Assembly (NCBI GenBank): GCA_030052745.1
Contig: JANBVO010000057.1
Coordinates: 62,001 to 126,000 of the forward strand
Direction of reading: 5' to 3'
Length of the DNA stretch: 64,000 nt
Origin: Pleurostoma richardsiae
Taxonomy: Eukaryota; Ascomycota; Sordariomycetes; Calosphaeriales; Pleurostomataceae
Part shown: positions 11,089-23,100 of the stretch, piece by piece
How positions within the stretch are numbered: the stretch's first letter is position 1
How the letters are laid out: each line of letters starts with the position of its first letter
Translations under genes and position numbers: made by a program
Notes under the pieces: model-generated
Seen by the model: only the letters and a program-made list of their open reading frames with translations
What the model was told of the DNA's origin: nothing
The model's database searches: none

Positions 11089-12840
11089 TTATTTCACGCC
11101 GGCCAGTTTCCGGCCTGCCCGATAACCAAACGTCATTCCCGGTCCAATGCTAGAGCCTCCACCCGGGTATGCGCCTTTGAAGACCGAGTTTTGGTCACAA
11201 CCCACCGCATAGAGTCCCTCAATGACCTGGCCATCTTTGCTAAGCACTTGCGCGTCCGCGTTCGTGATCAGCCCGTACAGGGTACTGACGTTACCGGGAT
11301 ATAATGGAAGCGCATAGAACGGGCCGGTTGCGCATGGGTATAAATTCTGGTTTGGCTGGACTTCTGGATCACCATAGAAGCGGTCGTACGCGTTCTCTCC
11401 CCGGTGGTACTCGAGGTCCCGGCCAGACTTCGCGAAGGAGTTGTAGTCCGCCACTGTCTGCTCCAAGTTCTCGGCTGGAACGCCAACCTTGTTGGCCAGA
11501 GAAGAGATGCTGGGCGCGGAAATCAAATAGCCCTTCCTGAGCAGGCTCCAGATCGGGTATGGCCAGGGTAGTGCCATACCCATTCCGTACTTGCGTAGAT
11601 GCCTACGGTCCCCGATATAATATGCCTTCTTAATGCCCTTTTCGTGCATTACGGTAACGAACTCCTGATATGGCTCCGACTCGTTCGCGAAGCGTCGACC
11701 GTCTTCCCCCACGATGATTGACCCTGGCTTAGATCGGTCGATAGCGAAGTGAGGGAAGCGACGGACAGGTCCGTTAGACACATGAAGAAGCGAGATAGGT
11801 GCGAATATGGCGTTCATGGCGTTTTTCGGGGGAAGAGCGCCACCACACTCCACACCAATGCGCTTACCGTCCCCTGTGTTGCCTCGAGGCGCCGCACACC
11901 AATCGTGAGGAACGAACTGCTTCGCCTCCTCCGACCTTCCGAAACCGCCGCTGGCAAGAACCACGCCTTTCCGGGCGTACACGGTCTTCTCTTTACCGCC
12001 GTGGCGAACCCGGAGGCCGGTTACCCGGCCCTGGCGGATCACTGGTCCTATGGCTGGGGCGTCCTTCCACATATCCACGCCCCGCTGCTGGGCCGAGTAG
12101 ACCAGCTGCCCGACCAGCGCATTTCCATTTGCCATGGCTGTCCCTTTCCCGTAGCGGACCAGGTCTGCGGCGTAACGTAGCATTTTCCTCATCCCATACG
12201 TCAGGTTGCCGAGACTTTTGAACGGCTTAGTGAGTACGCCTAGCTCCGCCGGGTCTGCTTGCATGGACCCAAACGCAGAGTATCCTTGGATTGGATAGCG
12301 TATGTCCTTGACCATAGGGCCCAGGAGGCGGCCATTGAACTCCCTTGTGAGCAGCGTGCGACCGATCGACGCGCCAGCTTTAGAAACGTGGTAATCCGGG
12401 AGAGGGACGGGCTTAAAATGGACGGCAGAGTTTGTCTCCATCCATCTCACCATCTCTCCTCCAGACTCGAGGAAGGCGTCAATCTTTACAGGGTCGTAGA
12501 GGTCGCCCAGCACCTGCCGCAGGTATATCTTCGCCTGGGCTATGTCATCTTGGACTCCTATCGCGGGTTGGTGTTTGTTGTTGGGGATCCATGCTCCACC
12601 TCCCGAGTAGGCAGTAGTCCCGCCGAAAAACTTCGTCTTCTCGAGGACTAGAACGTCGAGTTTATGAACAGCAGCAACCAAGGCTGTAGTCAGCCCCGAG
12701 CAGCCGGAGCCAACCACGACTACGTCGTAAACTGCATCCGAGTGCTTTGTCTGCAGGTGCCGGATTAGCGGACGTTTGGATGTCAGTCGGTCTAAGCACC
12801 TGCCTGAGTACGTTGAGTACTGTACTTGCAAAGAGTCCAT
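11089..12840 (-). CDS. 3-ketosteroid-delta1-dehydrogenase-like flavoprotein
   Basis: A single-exon gene of 583 residues in the FAD_binding_2 / KstD family. These enzymes remove hydrogens from C1-C2 of 3-oxosteroids, and fungal relatives act in triterpenoid biosynthesis (HelE of helvolic acid). Visible features: dinucleotide-binding VVVGSGCSGLTTA at about residues 41-53, FFGGTTAYSGGG at 71-82, PYQEF at about 390 (the tyrosine corresponds by position to Tyr318 of Rhodococcus KstD1), and GAYPGGGSSIGP at 556-567, where Tyr558 and Gly562 correspond to Tyr487 and Gly491. The active-site set therefore looks intact. The lack of introns, unlike most neighbours, is notable. It shares a 448-base divergent promoter with SDR1. 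Substrates other than steroids, such as related cyclic ketones, are possible. Confidence 0.85.
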   Translation of the reverse strand: MDSLQVQYSTYSGRCLDRLTSKRPLIRHLQTKHSDAVYDVVVVGSGCSGLTTALVAAVHKLDVLVLEKTKFFGGTTAYSGGGAWIPNNKHQPAIGVQDDIAQAKIYLRQVLGDLYDPVKIDAFLESGGEMVRWMETNSAVHFKPVPLPDYHVSKAGASIGRTLLTREFNGRLLGPMVKDIRYPIQGYSAFGSMQADPAELGVLTKPFKSLGNLTYGMRKMLRYAADLVRYGKGTAMANGNALVGQLVYSAQQRGVDMWKDAPAIGPVIRQGRVTGLRVRHGGKEKTVYARKGVVLASGGFGRSEEAKQFVPHDWCAAPRGNTGDGKRIGVECGGALPPKNAMNAIFAPISLLHVSNGPVRRFPHFAIDRSKPGSIIVGEDGRRFANESEPYQEFVTVMHEKGIKKAYYIGDRRHLRKYGMGMALPWPYPIWSLLRKGYLISAPSISSLANKVGVPAENLEQTVADYNSFAKSGRDLEYHRGENAYDRFYGDPEVQPNQNLYPCATGPFYALPLYPGNVSTLYGLITNADAQVLSKDGQVIEGLYAVGCDQNSVFKGAYPGGGSSIGPGMTFGYRAGRKLAGVK

Positions 12841-13288
12841 CCCGTTCGAGTGCTGGAAATACAGGACACACCCCGAGAAGATACAGTTCTACTGAAACCA
12901 ATCATATCGTCCCACCGTCAGATGCTCTCGAGCCAGTGTGTGCCAGTGAGGCAGAGCGCATCCCCTACTAGCTGAGAGCGACTTTGTAGGTGTGTACTGG
13001 CGTTCGCTTTCTTACGTGAAACCTTGCTCCACCATGATCCCGTAGTGCGGTATCTGCTAGGGCCAGATGTTGTTCTACGGACGGTCTTCGGCTAGTCTTT
13101 GAGGGTATTCTGCGGCCGGTCCTAACTTCGGTGAGTGGCTCTAGCGCAGCGGAGCCCCCGGAAATGGGAATCACCCCCACGTTAGATTTTGTTGCTCTCT
13201 CTTTCTCCGCTCTCTATAATATCTGAGCGGGCACAGATAACCAAGACTACTAGGCAGGCAATCTATAGGAAACCCTACGAGAATAATC
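12841..13288. promoter_or_regulatory. Divergent promoter, KstD / SDR1
   Basis: 448 bases between two start codons in opposite directions, so both genes are probably controlled together. It contains the motif copy at 13118-13133. Confidence 0.6.
13118..13133 (+). promoter_or_regulatory. Candidate regulator motif, copy C
   Basis: GGTCCTAACTTCGGTG. It shares AACTTCGGTG with copy B (30013-30028) and the AACTTCGG core with copies D and E. It lies 155 bases before the SDR1 ATG and 278 bases before the KstD ATG. Confidence 0.4.
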
Positions 13289-14166
13289 ATGGCTGGACTA
13301 CCACTGGCGGGAAAGGTTGCTCTTGTGACCGGGTCCTCTTCCGGCATGGGCCGAGCTACGGCCCTAGCTCTTGCAAGACATGGCTCAAAAGTCGTATGCT
13401 GCGACCTGAAAGCTGAGCCTAACCCTAGAGGTTATGAATCCGACCTGGACAAGACCACCGTTCAGGTTATTGAAAATAACGGAGGCGAGGCGATCTTCCA
13501 GCAGGTCGACATTTCCAACTTCGCCCAGGCAGAGGCTGCCTTTGACGTGGCAGTGGCAGTGAGTTCGCCGATTGATTAAAGGTAGCAATGTCCCCGCTGA
13601 CACGGTTATGGCAGAGATTTGGTCGCCTCGATATTCTGGTTAATTGCGCAGGGTATTGGGCCCCTTTTAGGACGTTCGCGGAGGAAGATGACGAGTTGTG
13701 GGCCAAGATGCTCGCGATCAATGCGGGAGGGACCTCCAAGATGTGTCGTCTGGCGCTGCGTCAGTTTCTAAAGCAGGACGTTGACCCTGTCTGGGGCAGC
13801 CGGGGCCGGATCGTAAATATCTCGTCCTGCGCAGCCAACATTGCCTATGCTGGCGAGGCGGCCTATGCGGCATCAAAAGCTGCAATCAACCATATGACGC
13901 GAGCTGGTGCCATTGACCACGCAAAGGACGCGATCAACATTAACTGCATTGCGCCGGGAGTGGTTGAGACGGGAATGGCCAGGGGAAATTTGGAGGATCA
14001 GGCCATCGTGAGCATCATGAAGAAGGCAACGCCGTGGCCGAGACTGGGAAAGGCCGATGACATCGCTGGTGCGGTGCTCTACTTTTGCCTGCCTTCTTCG
14101 CAATGGGTCACAGGGCAAGTCATTGCTGTCGATGGCGGCATGACGTTAGGGGTGCCTGCTGGTTAA
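13289..14166 (+). CDS. Short-chain dehydrogenase/reductase (SDR1)
   Basis: A classical SDR. Cofactor motif TGSSSGMG near residue 15, NCAG after beta-4, and the catalytic set Ser (NISSCAAN), Tyr and Lys (YAASK), then a C-terminal VDGGM. Exon 1 runs from 13289 to about 13558 and an intron GTGAGT...GGCAG ends near 13612; exon 2 begins with RFGRLDILVN. About 275 residues, usual for the family. It probably interconverts a secondary alcohol and a ketone using NAD(P). Its divergent pairing with KstD suggests the two act on the same ring system, with oxidation to the ketone before desaturation, by inference. Confidence 0.85.
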
Positions 14167-14520
14167 CCGTAATATCCAGGATACTGGCAAGTTTGAAGTA
14201 TATAGAATTTGTCGTCTCTGTCTACAGGCATTCCTCCGAAAAGTTGGGATAATTGACATTCTATAAACCTACCGTAAATATTCACATTCTACCGGCCCTT
14301 GACTGCTAGGCGTGGGCAGAAACCATTCGAGCCGCCAAAAGCCCCATCAGGCCAGGAACCGTACACTTTCGACATAGCCAAAGAAGAGAGAGGTCGGACC
14401 AGAGTAATGAGATAAAGGTGCAATTAGAATCCATTACAGTAATTCACCCGAGGTTAGACTACTACCAGACATCCTCCTACTCATCATGTTAGCGACATCG
14501 TTGCACCTGATGAAAGGGTT
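14167..14520. other. Convergent spacer SDR1 / CPR
   Basis: 354 bases of 3' sequence from both sides. No feature seen. Confidence 0.6.
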
Positions 14521-16789
14521 TCATACCTGGAAACGCCCGGAACTCTTTAGATCTCGCATAAATGTTTCCGCATCAGAAAGCGAGATCTTTGACATCTGAC
14601 TGATTAGTTGAGATAATGTGCCCTGTACCTCTCGGGCCATACGCGTATCGCCACAAATGTACAAGTAGCCTTCGCCGTCCAGTAACAATGGCAGCACATG
14701 ATTGGCATGCTCCACCAACAAGTGTTGCACGTAAAACTTTGTGGATGTCTGGCGAGAAAACGCAGTGTATAATTCGAAGCTGTTGCCGAGGACTCCTTTG
14801 TGTTCCTTTTACCCCCAAGAGCCTGGTTAGAGAGTCATCAAAACTAGATGGGATCTTAGGAAACTCACCTCCCACTCATTCCTATATATGAAGTCCTCCG
14901 ATTCCGTCCGGCAACCATAGAATAGAACGCACTTCCCGATTGAGACACCATCTTGTACTCTTGCAGCTCTTTCCTGTATGAATGCGCGGAAGGGTGCAAC
15001 GCCAGTCCCCGGGCCAATCATGATGATTGGTCGGCTGTTGTCCTCGGGTAGTCTGAAAGTCGACCGCCGAATATGAATCGGGAGGCTAAGCTCGTATTTG
15101 TCGCGTGGACCCGATAGGTCGTGGGATGGAGCATCTGTTGTAACTTTCTCTCGATTCTGCTGATGTTTGAGGGCAAGCAAAAAGTTAGATGCAACGCCCC
15201 TGAACTGTCGGCTGGGAAAAGTAGTCGATTCAACGACAGCCGTGATCGAGACTGTGTGAGGTTGGACGATCGAGGATGACGAGATAGAGTAGTAACGCGG
15301 CTGAAGGGGCCGGACGCATTCCAGAAGGACGGCAAAAGGAACTGGGCATGTCAGATCTCCAGTACTAATCGTCTCGATGAGTTGTGCCCAGTTGAGGAGC
15401 TGGCTGCTGACAACATCGCGAAAGCGGCTGCTGTCTTTGCTCAGCTCGAGGAGAAGCGACTTTTGGTCTGCGTCCGCTGCAAAATCTGCCAGAGTAGCCA
15501 ACGACTGCCTTGACACTGGTCCAGCAATCTCCAAGTAATAGCGCGCAGCAGCGTCATAGGTGGTTGGGGAGGGAATAGGAATGTTTGCAGTCGAATCTAC
15601 GGCGGAAATATTGATGGTCGTGTGTCGTTTTTCCAGAAGCCCAAACACTCGCAGAAACCTGTCAACCTCCACGTTCGCATTCACGGGCCAAATAGCCACA
15701 TGGTCCCCAGTTTGATACGAGAGACATGAACCACCGATATCCAGCTCCATGTGCACGCAGTTCCGATCCTTGGAGTTGAAGAGCTCCTCAGAGTTGAACA
15801 CATTCACAATAGCTGGATTATGCGGGCCATGAATGCTGTTGCGTGTCCCAAGAAGTTCGTCGCTGCTTCTCTCTCCCAGATAGACAAATTCTTTAAAAGA
15901 CTGCGATTCGCTGACAACGAAAGCTGGTTCGCAGCGTGCGTTATGCTCGTCGAGGTTCATGGCGGAGCGAAGGGAACTCCACATATCTTCCTTCCAGGAA
16001 AGAAATGAATCTTCCATGGTCCCTTTGGCATCGTCGCCTTCGCCTACGGCCCCGACTCGGCATGCCCCTAGCTGTTGCAATGACGCATCGACTTTTCGCA
16101 CCACAGCATTGTAGTGCTCGTATGTGCTATTTCCGAGGCCGAAAGCCGCGTACCTCATCTTCTGGAGAGGAGCGCCTCCGTCTGTATCGACCGAGAAAGT
16201 CGGGTCTTCATGTGTGATGAATTGGTAGAAACCCTCCGCATTGTCTGTCGGTTCACCCTCCCCATAGGAGGACAGTACGAACATAGCCACCTTGTCTCCG
16301 GTAAGACTGGTTAGTGTGTCGTAGTCGTAGTCGTCGAGATCCGCGACCAGAGTTTCGAGGCCGAAGCGAGCGTGCCCTTCTTTAGCTAATTTCTCCGCTA
16401 TGTCGTGAGCGTTTCCTGTCTGGGAGCCGAAGAAGACCACACAGTTCTTCCCAGTCTCCTTCATCCGTTGAACGATGCATCTCGGATTACTGCCATGTAA
16501 ATGGCTTTTGTTCACTTCGCTGCTGACTGAGTGCTCATGCCTCCGCGGTATGAGGGAGACCAATGGAGACTTCCGCGTGAACAACCAAACGGACAACAAC
16601 GCGAACACGACACAGCAGCAAGTTTGGAGCTCCGTGCTCCCGAGTGACTGTAATGTCTTCAGTTAGTTATCATCCTCGTATTTCCGGGATTCTGCGGCTA
16701 TGCTATACTTTTTGCCCTCGCTGTGCAACAGCATCACACAGAGGAGATAATTGTTCAGATTCGGCTGACGGCAAGCTGATGCTGTTCAT
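14521..16789 (-). CDS. NADPH-cytochrome P450 reductase (CPR)
   Basis: Transfers electrons from NADPH through FAD and FMN to microsomal P450s. I place the ATG at 16789. A 27-codon first exon (16789-16709) joins in phase over a 61-base intron (branch CTAAC, acceptor TTACAG) to the membrane anchor CCCVVFALLSVWLF. FMN domain FFGSQTGNAHD and SSYGEGEPTDN; FAD domain RYYSISSSS; NADPH-binding GPGTGVAPFRAF and FYGCR; the C-terminal part contains YVQHLL and ICGDTRMA. The last intron (donor GTGAGT near 14869) does not join in frame to the terminal exon: the frame giving ELYTAFSRQ needs one extra base near 14800, or a non-standard donor. A dedicated CPR within a cluster is unusual because one housekeeping CPR normally suffices. 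Divergent from CYP2. Confidence 0.85.
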
Positions 16790-17777
16790 GACGTCTTCGG
16801 CGTTGCAAACATTGGCAGTTACTGCTAAACTAGACAATGTTGACTGGCTGGCCATGGTGAGAAAAAGCACACCTCTTCCGATCTAGTTAACCCTACTAAT
16901 GATAGAGAACGTTGGGGAGATGGCGGGACTCTATCAAAAGGGATTCTTTCGCATCCAACCGCAAGGCTATTAAGGCCAGCACACTATCGCCATGTCATAC
17001 CAAAGCCGCCTAATCCAGTTTCGTGGTCGGTCGGAAAATACTCCGCATGTAACACTTGTTTGCGCCAGCCGTGGATCCTTCCTCAGTTCTACCCACCAAC
17101 AATATGTTTCGGATCTCATCGACTGAGCCGAACCCCGTAGGAAAGCTATCTCAAACTCATTGTGAACCACGTGCCGCAATAACTTCGGACCAATTGGGGC
17201 CTGGTGATCGTCCGTCATCGTACTCATAGTGTGCCTCAGCCGGCTTTGGGGTTGGCGACCTAGGGATGACTGGCCAGTCTCTGAGGCTGTAGGTCCGCAT
17301 TATTCTTCACATTAATACATGGTATTCATGACCTTGAGCAGTGTCAAGGTTTATTCTACTGCAGTTGTCCTCTTGTGCGCGTGCGCGTGCATCATAAATC
17401 CCGAGGAATTAGTCCGAGGATATGCCACTCGGGGTCATACTCTCCTCCGGACTTCGTCGACGTCCTCGGAAACGGGGCCACCCGAGTAATACTTCGTTAC
17501 AACTCGCTGCCCCAATTCAAGCACCAGAGACCATACCTGGACGGGCAGGGATTCCCCAGGTTTGCGGAGTACTAAGTGCCGGGAGGTTCGACGTGGGCTA
17601 AACAAGCAATGGGACGGCGTTCATGATCCGTCTCATCTTTGCTCCTTGCTGATGATACCCAGTTAGGCCCGAGCTTGCGTGAGGTAATATTGAGTCCGTC
17701 ACACCTCGCATCTCAATCCTAAGAAGCGCACTGCTATTCTTCCTCTTTATTCAAACCGTCACCTAATCGCGCGAAAC
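16790..17777. promoter_or_regulatory. Divergent promoter, CPR / CYP2
   Basis: 988 bases between the CPR and CYP2 start codons, containing motif copy D. CYP2 and its likely electron donor would be co-controlled from here. Confidence 0.55.
17181..17191 (+). promoter_or_regulatory. Candidate regulator motif, copy D
   Basis: AACTTCGGACC followed by AATTGG. Read on the minus strand it contains TGGTCCGAAGTT, identical over 12 bases to copy E at 34064-34075. Confidence 0.4.
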
Positions 17778-19759
17778 ATGGCTTCTTTCGCACCAGCTGT
17801 GACCCCCATTTTCATCGTCTTCGTGCTATTCGTCACGTACAAAATACTCCGAATTGGTCGTCGAGATTCTCGCCTTCCACCCGGGCCTCCCACTGTTCCC
17901 ATATTGGGCAATGCGCACCTGATTCCCACCACTGGGATTGGACTAAAGTAAGAGAGAGCGTTTCCCAATGTTTCCTACCCTGGCTGCGGTGGCCACGAGA
18001 CTGTCCGCAAGATCACCGACTTACACGCTGTCAGGTTTCAAGAATGGGCCGACAAATATGGATCTATTTACTCTCTCAAGGTGTTGAACTCGACCTTTAT
18101 CGTCATATCGGACCCTCAGACAGTTGGCCAGCTGCTTGACAAGAAGGGTGTCATCTACTCAGACAGACCGGAGAATGCCGTCGCAATGCACATTACGGAC
18201 GGCCACCACTTCTCCTTTGAGCAGCAGGGTCCTTCGTGGAAACTGAAACGTGCCATCGCCGTAAGGCACTTCAGCCCCCAGAAGCTAGACAGTCATCATT
18301 TCCGTGTCCAAGAAGCGGAGTAAATAGAAGCCCTCCCCCCATTTCTTTATCAATTGAGAGTTCTCGCCGCTGATATTCTAGCAGGTCCGTCATCTTTATG
18401 AACAATCTACTAGATGATCCGGATCGCATTTTTGATTATGCACGCCTCTATCCTGTCTCCGTTGCTTGCTCGCTGTTGTACGGCCATCGCGCAAAGGACC
18501 TCGACTCATTCTGGTTCAAAGACTTCTACCACATGATGGAAAAGGTAAGCGACTCTTCGTATCTTAAACCCTACAGAAGCCCTGACAACGTGCAATATGC
18601 TAGTGGGGAGAGGTGCTCGAGCCAGGCGCAAATCCACCAGTTGAAGAAGTTCCCATCTTATGGTACACGCCTGGTCGATGGAAAGAGCGCATGAAAGAGG
18701 TCAAGAAACTTCGCTCTGGCCTGTGGGGTCGCGCCCGCGAGATTGTCGACCAACGGAGAAGTAAGGGCGACAAACGAGACTGCTTGATTGATGAGAAACT
18801 GGACGAGATGAAACTGAACGGCTGGCCACTCCCAGAGTTTGCTTTCAACAATCTGTTCGGGGAGCTCGTAGAAGCCGGCGCTGACACAACGGCAAACCAA
18901 GTGCTCACGCTGATTATGGCACTCGCCAAACACCCTGAAGTACAGCGGAAGGCACAAGCAGAAATTGACCGCGTCTGTGGTCCGGACAGAGCCCCTACCT
19001 TTAACGACTTTGACAAGCTTCCTTACATTAACTGCATTGTCAAGGAAGGTCTCAGATGGCGGCCTACGTACGGCATTCCTGACTTCCTTCGCTCTCTTCA
19101 CCTCGATGCCTGAGAAGCTAACACTCATGTCAGGGCACGCACAGCCTTACCGCATCGGGTGACGAAAGGTCTGCAGCCACCAATTGTGGTCTCCTTTGGG
19201 TCCGAAGATATACTAACAGTTCGTTTCTTGACAGACGACTGGTATAACGGGTACCTCATTCCCAAGGGCAGCACGATCTTCATTGCAGTATGGGCCATGC
19301 ACCAGGACGAAAAGCTCTACCCCGACCATATGAGGTTCAATCCGGACCGTTTTCTGAACTATCCCAAGCTTGCGAATGAGTACGCATCATCTGCAGACTA
19401 TGACGGCCGAGATAAGTTTCATCCACATCTACTTGAATAACAGCCCAACATTGACTCTTGTTAGAATACATCATTACGGATACGGTGCCGGTAGACGGAT
19501 CTGCCCTGGGGTACACCTTGCTGAACGAAACATGTGGCGCATCACAGCCAAGTTGCTCTGGGCATTCAATCTCTTTGAGCCGACTGACCCCAAAACGGGC
19601 GAGACGATGCCACTGGATGAAAACGCGTATAATTCGTGTATCTTGGTTAGCCCCTTGCCGTTCAAGGTCCGAGTCGTGCCCCGGAGTGAGGATGTCCTAA
19701 AATCCGTTCGGAAAGAGAAAGCGGATGCACTCGAGTTTTTGTCCCAGTATGACAATTAG
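17778..19759 (+). CDS. Cytochrome P450 (CYP2), paralogue of CYP1
   Basis: A membrane-anchored E-class P450. ATG at 17778; anchor VTPIFIVFVLFVTYKIL, hinge RLPPGPPTVPILGN. Helix I AGADTTANQ, ExxR as EGLR, heme loop YGAGRRICPG. All joins are in phase: exon 1 17778-17947, exon 2 18035-18319, exon 3 about 18386-18543, exon 4 about 18603-19068, a short exon giving LPHRVTK about 19135-19168, exon 6 about 19235-19417 and the heme exon from about 19464 to 19759. Sequence and intron positions follow CYP1 closely, so the two arose by duplication. They may oxidise successive positions of one substrate. It is transcribed away from CPR and ends 394 bases before the TF1 3' end. Confidence 0.88.
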
Positions 19760-20153
19760 GGAGAGATGAGATAGCCTCCAGAGGGTTATCCGGTTGTCTG
19801 GTATATCTGGATCTTCTGACAGAATTTGCATCGTGCATTCCGTGGGCACATCTTGCAGATATAGCTTGTTCTCTTCTTGCGCCATCGATGTCAGTCAATC
19901 TGAAGGACGGCTACCTTGGCGGTGTTAATGCATTTGTCTTATGCTGTCAAGTATTGAAACATCCGTACGGGACCCTTGAGGCCATCACCTTGAGCATATT
20001 AGGCTATTCGTGTAGTCGGAGCAGAGAAAGACAAGCTCAAGCCCTTGAGTCGCTATTAATGAACCTTGACTTCACCCGCCTCAGCTACAAAGACAGAGCT
20101 CTCTCAAGCTCCTTTCACCACATTTTTCTCTTCTTTTAATCAAGCCTTGACAG
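19760..20153. other. Convergent spacer CYP2 / TF1
   Basis: 394 bases, no gene or repeat seen. Confidence 0.6.
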
Positions 20154-23100
20154 TCAGTAAGTTGAGAAACCGGACAACAGATCTTGTATGTCGAGTGGGA
20201 GATCCAAGCTCCGCCACTCTAGATCCTGGTGTATTCCGTCCGCGGCCATGGGGTTTACCGCAGCAGAGCCGTCAAATAATGCTGGACTGATTACTGCCTC
20301 CGCGACCGACACCGCGGGGATGGAGTCCTGCTGCGCTAGCATCTGCGACTGGCCCCTGTCCGCCGCGATACCTAGGCGTGAGGAAGACAATTGTATAAAG
20401 TCCATCAGAACTGGATTAGCTGTCTCACTCGCCCCAGACGCCACATCTCCAAGCTGCTGCTGCGGCAGTGGTGGCGACTGCAGATGCAGTCCGAGGTAAC
20501 TCGCCCCCCTCTGAGATGCTGCAGTGCGAGTGGGACTAAGATGACTTCCTACTCCGTCGCTTGCCATGCTGGCTGGTGGAGTTGCGGGAAGATATCGGAC
20601 CTGACTGCTGGACTCTCGGTGATTGTGACCAGATCTTGGGTTGTCGCCTTGATTACGTGTTATCACTGTCTAGAGTCAGCCTTTCCCCATATCTAGTGCC
20701 TTTCGGCGAGGAAGACTCAATGTCTCGACTTACTGCTCATTTGCTCCTGACGTGCATCGACCCTAAGAGGATTTTGATTTGTAGGTTCATCTGGAGCCCA
20801 GAACTGGTAGTCATTGCTGGTGACTCTCTCAGGAAGTTCCTTCGATTTCTCGCAGGACGTCCGGCCCCGGCTACTATGCTCAGAGTTGTAATGACCCTCG
20901 AGCTGCATTTCTAGGGCCTCGAGGTTCTGCTCCATCGCCGTCTTGGCGTCCCAGAAGGTGACACACCGTTTATAGGTTAGATACAAGACGTCGAAACGTG
21001 ATTTTATCAGCTCCGGGCGGACGGAGGGGCGTCCGATGTACTTCCGGACTAACTGCACCGCGGCAGCCAGCCAGATCGTGCTTGGCAAGAAAGGGTTGAT
21101 GTGCTGGATGTGTTCTTCGCAACTCCGATTCACGATCATGAGAATGTTATCCGCGGCCTCGAAGTACGACATCACAGCTGGGTTATCCGGGTCTTGGCAA
21201 CCTGATGAGGTTTGGCCTGAAACATCGTCCTGGACCAGGTGGCTGGGAACAGCAGGTTGGCGGTCGTGCGTATGATAACCACCAAAGATCGCATATCGAT
21301 GGATCATGAGTCTCGCTAGTTGCGTCATAACGAATATGTTGTAAATGCCACAGTGAAGCTGCCGCAACGACGATCCGTCCTGGCCGGCAACTGGAGGATC
21401 GAAGCCGAGATATTGGTTACGATAGCGTAGATGGGTGGGCAGAGCGAGCACAAAGCACTGCACTGCGTTCGCGAGCATCTCTAGCCTCTGGCACGCTTCC
21501 TCCACGTTTCGTGAGTTTCGGTCCCTGGCTTTGATCCGTGTCGGGCCAGATTGGGCTTGACGCTGCTCCGAGTTCGGCTTTAAATACACCCCCCGAGGAC
21601 AGGATATGACCTGGGCATCCTTCATCAGGGAATTGATGACCAGAAACCAAGCCTTAGGCGACTGATTGCCAGTGTCGCGGAGTGACTTCCAGCGCTGGAC
21701 GGCGTCGGATTCCATGAACGCGCTGGGCGCGACCCGGTCTTTAAACCAGTCGGCATCGTCCACGGGTAACAACGTCTCCATCTGCGCCCAGGCGATAGCG
21801 GGAGGTGTGCGGCGAATGGTACTGGCGAAGACGTCCATCTCCCAGATGGCCCACCACGCGCGGCGCTTCTCCTCGTCATCGCGCCACTGAATCGGATCTT
21901 CTCGCCCGGACTTGGTGACACCCTGCGCATCTACAAGATGCAGATTCAGCTCGTAGGCTAAGCGCACACAGAGCCCCAAGGATCTCCATGCTCTCCCGTG
22001 GACACCGCGTGTAAGGTGGCAGTGTGTCGCGATGATGAGGGCCTGAACGACACATATAGGAGGCGCCTCGTCGCCGCATTCGGCCAGTGCAGCGTCGATA
22101 AGTTTCAAGGCCATGCCAATGAAGTGCTCGGGTGTCGGATATATACCATCAACCCCTTGGAGTTCGCAGTGCGTGGCTTGGCTCACCTCCAGCGGGTAGA
22201 ATCGTGATGCGTATCCTACCAGTGCCGCGAGGAGGGCGCAAATCTGCACAAGCGAACCGATGTTGCTCAGCTTGTCAGAGAACGATGGTTCATGGAAGAG
22301 ATTGATGGCAACCATGTTGTCGAAGTAAATGCGAATCCTATCGTCAGATACTTTGATTAACTACCAAACCGTGACTCGGCTTAGAAAGGTGCTTTCTCAC
22401 GTGTGCTCTAACATAGCTGGAGACAGTCCCAGAGAGTTACAGGCCTGTTGGATAAGCCCTCGGTCCTGTACTCCCTTTGGCGGCTGCTGCTGGTCCTTTT
22501 CCGGAGTTGATGCTTCGTGTGAAGGATGCAAGATGAAAGAAAGATCGTTGATGTTAAGGCTCGAGTTCCTTCGACGGGAGGCGCTTTCTTTGGCTCCGGT
22601 TTCATTAGAGGCGGCGGACGTAAACGGCGCGCCTTCGCCATTTTCTGCATATGATTGATCGCACTCATCGCCATTATTCCTGACATCTCCGGCGTCCTGG
22701 GATGCCGGCGACGAGCATGATGTCTGTTTCCCATGCTGGTCGTCCTTATCGTTCTGCCGGTTCCGATGTCGCCTCTTCTGCCGATGCAAGGTCCCTGTTG
22801 CCGATTAGAAATGGCTATCCGGTAGCTCGTGTTGTTCTCTGTAGACTTGCCAATTTTTGGCCCCGGCTTCTTCGGCCGGAGCGGGTATTCACAGTCCTGG
22901 CCCGTCTGGATGCAGACCAGGCACTGCGGAGATTCGCGACCGCTTGGAAGCTCCTGTCAGCTCTGATTGCGACGGCTCTGTTGCCTCGTTTGACATACCA
23001 CTTCACCTTGCGCCTGTACAGCACGTAGAATTAACCTCTCTGATCTCTTCGTTTCACCACTATCTGGAATCGCGACCTACCTGCGACATGAGTGGCATGC

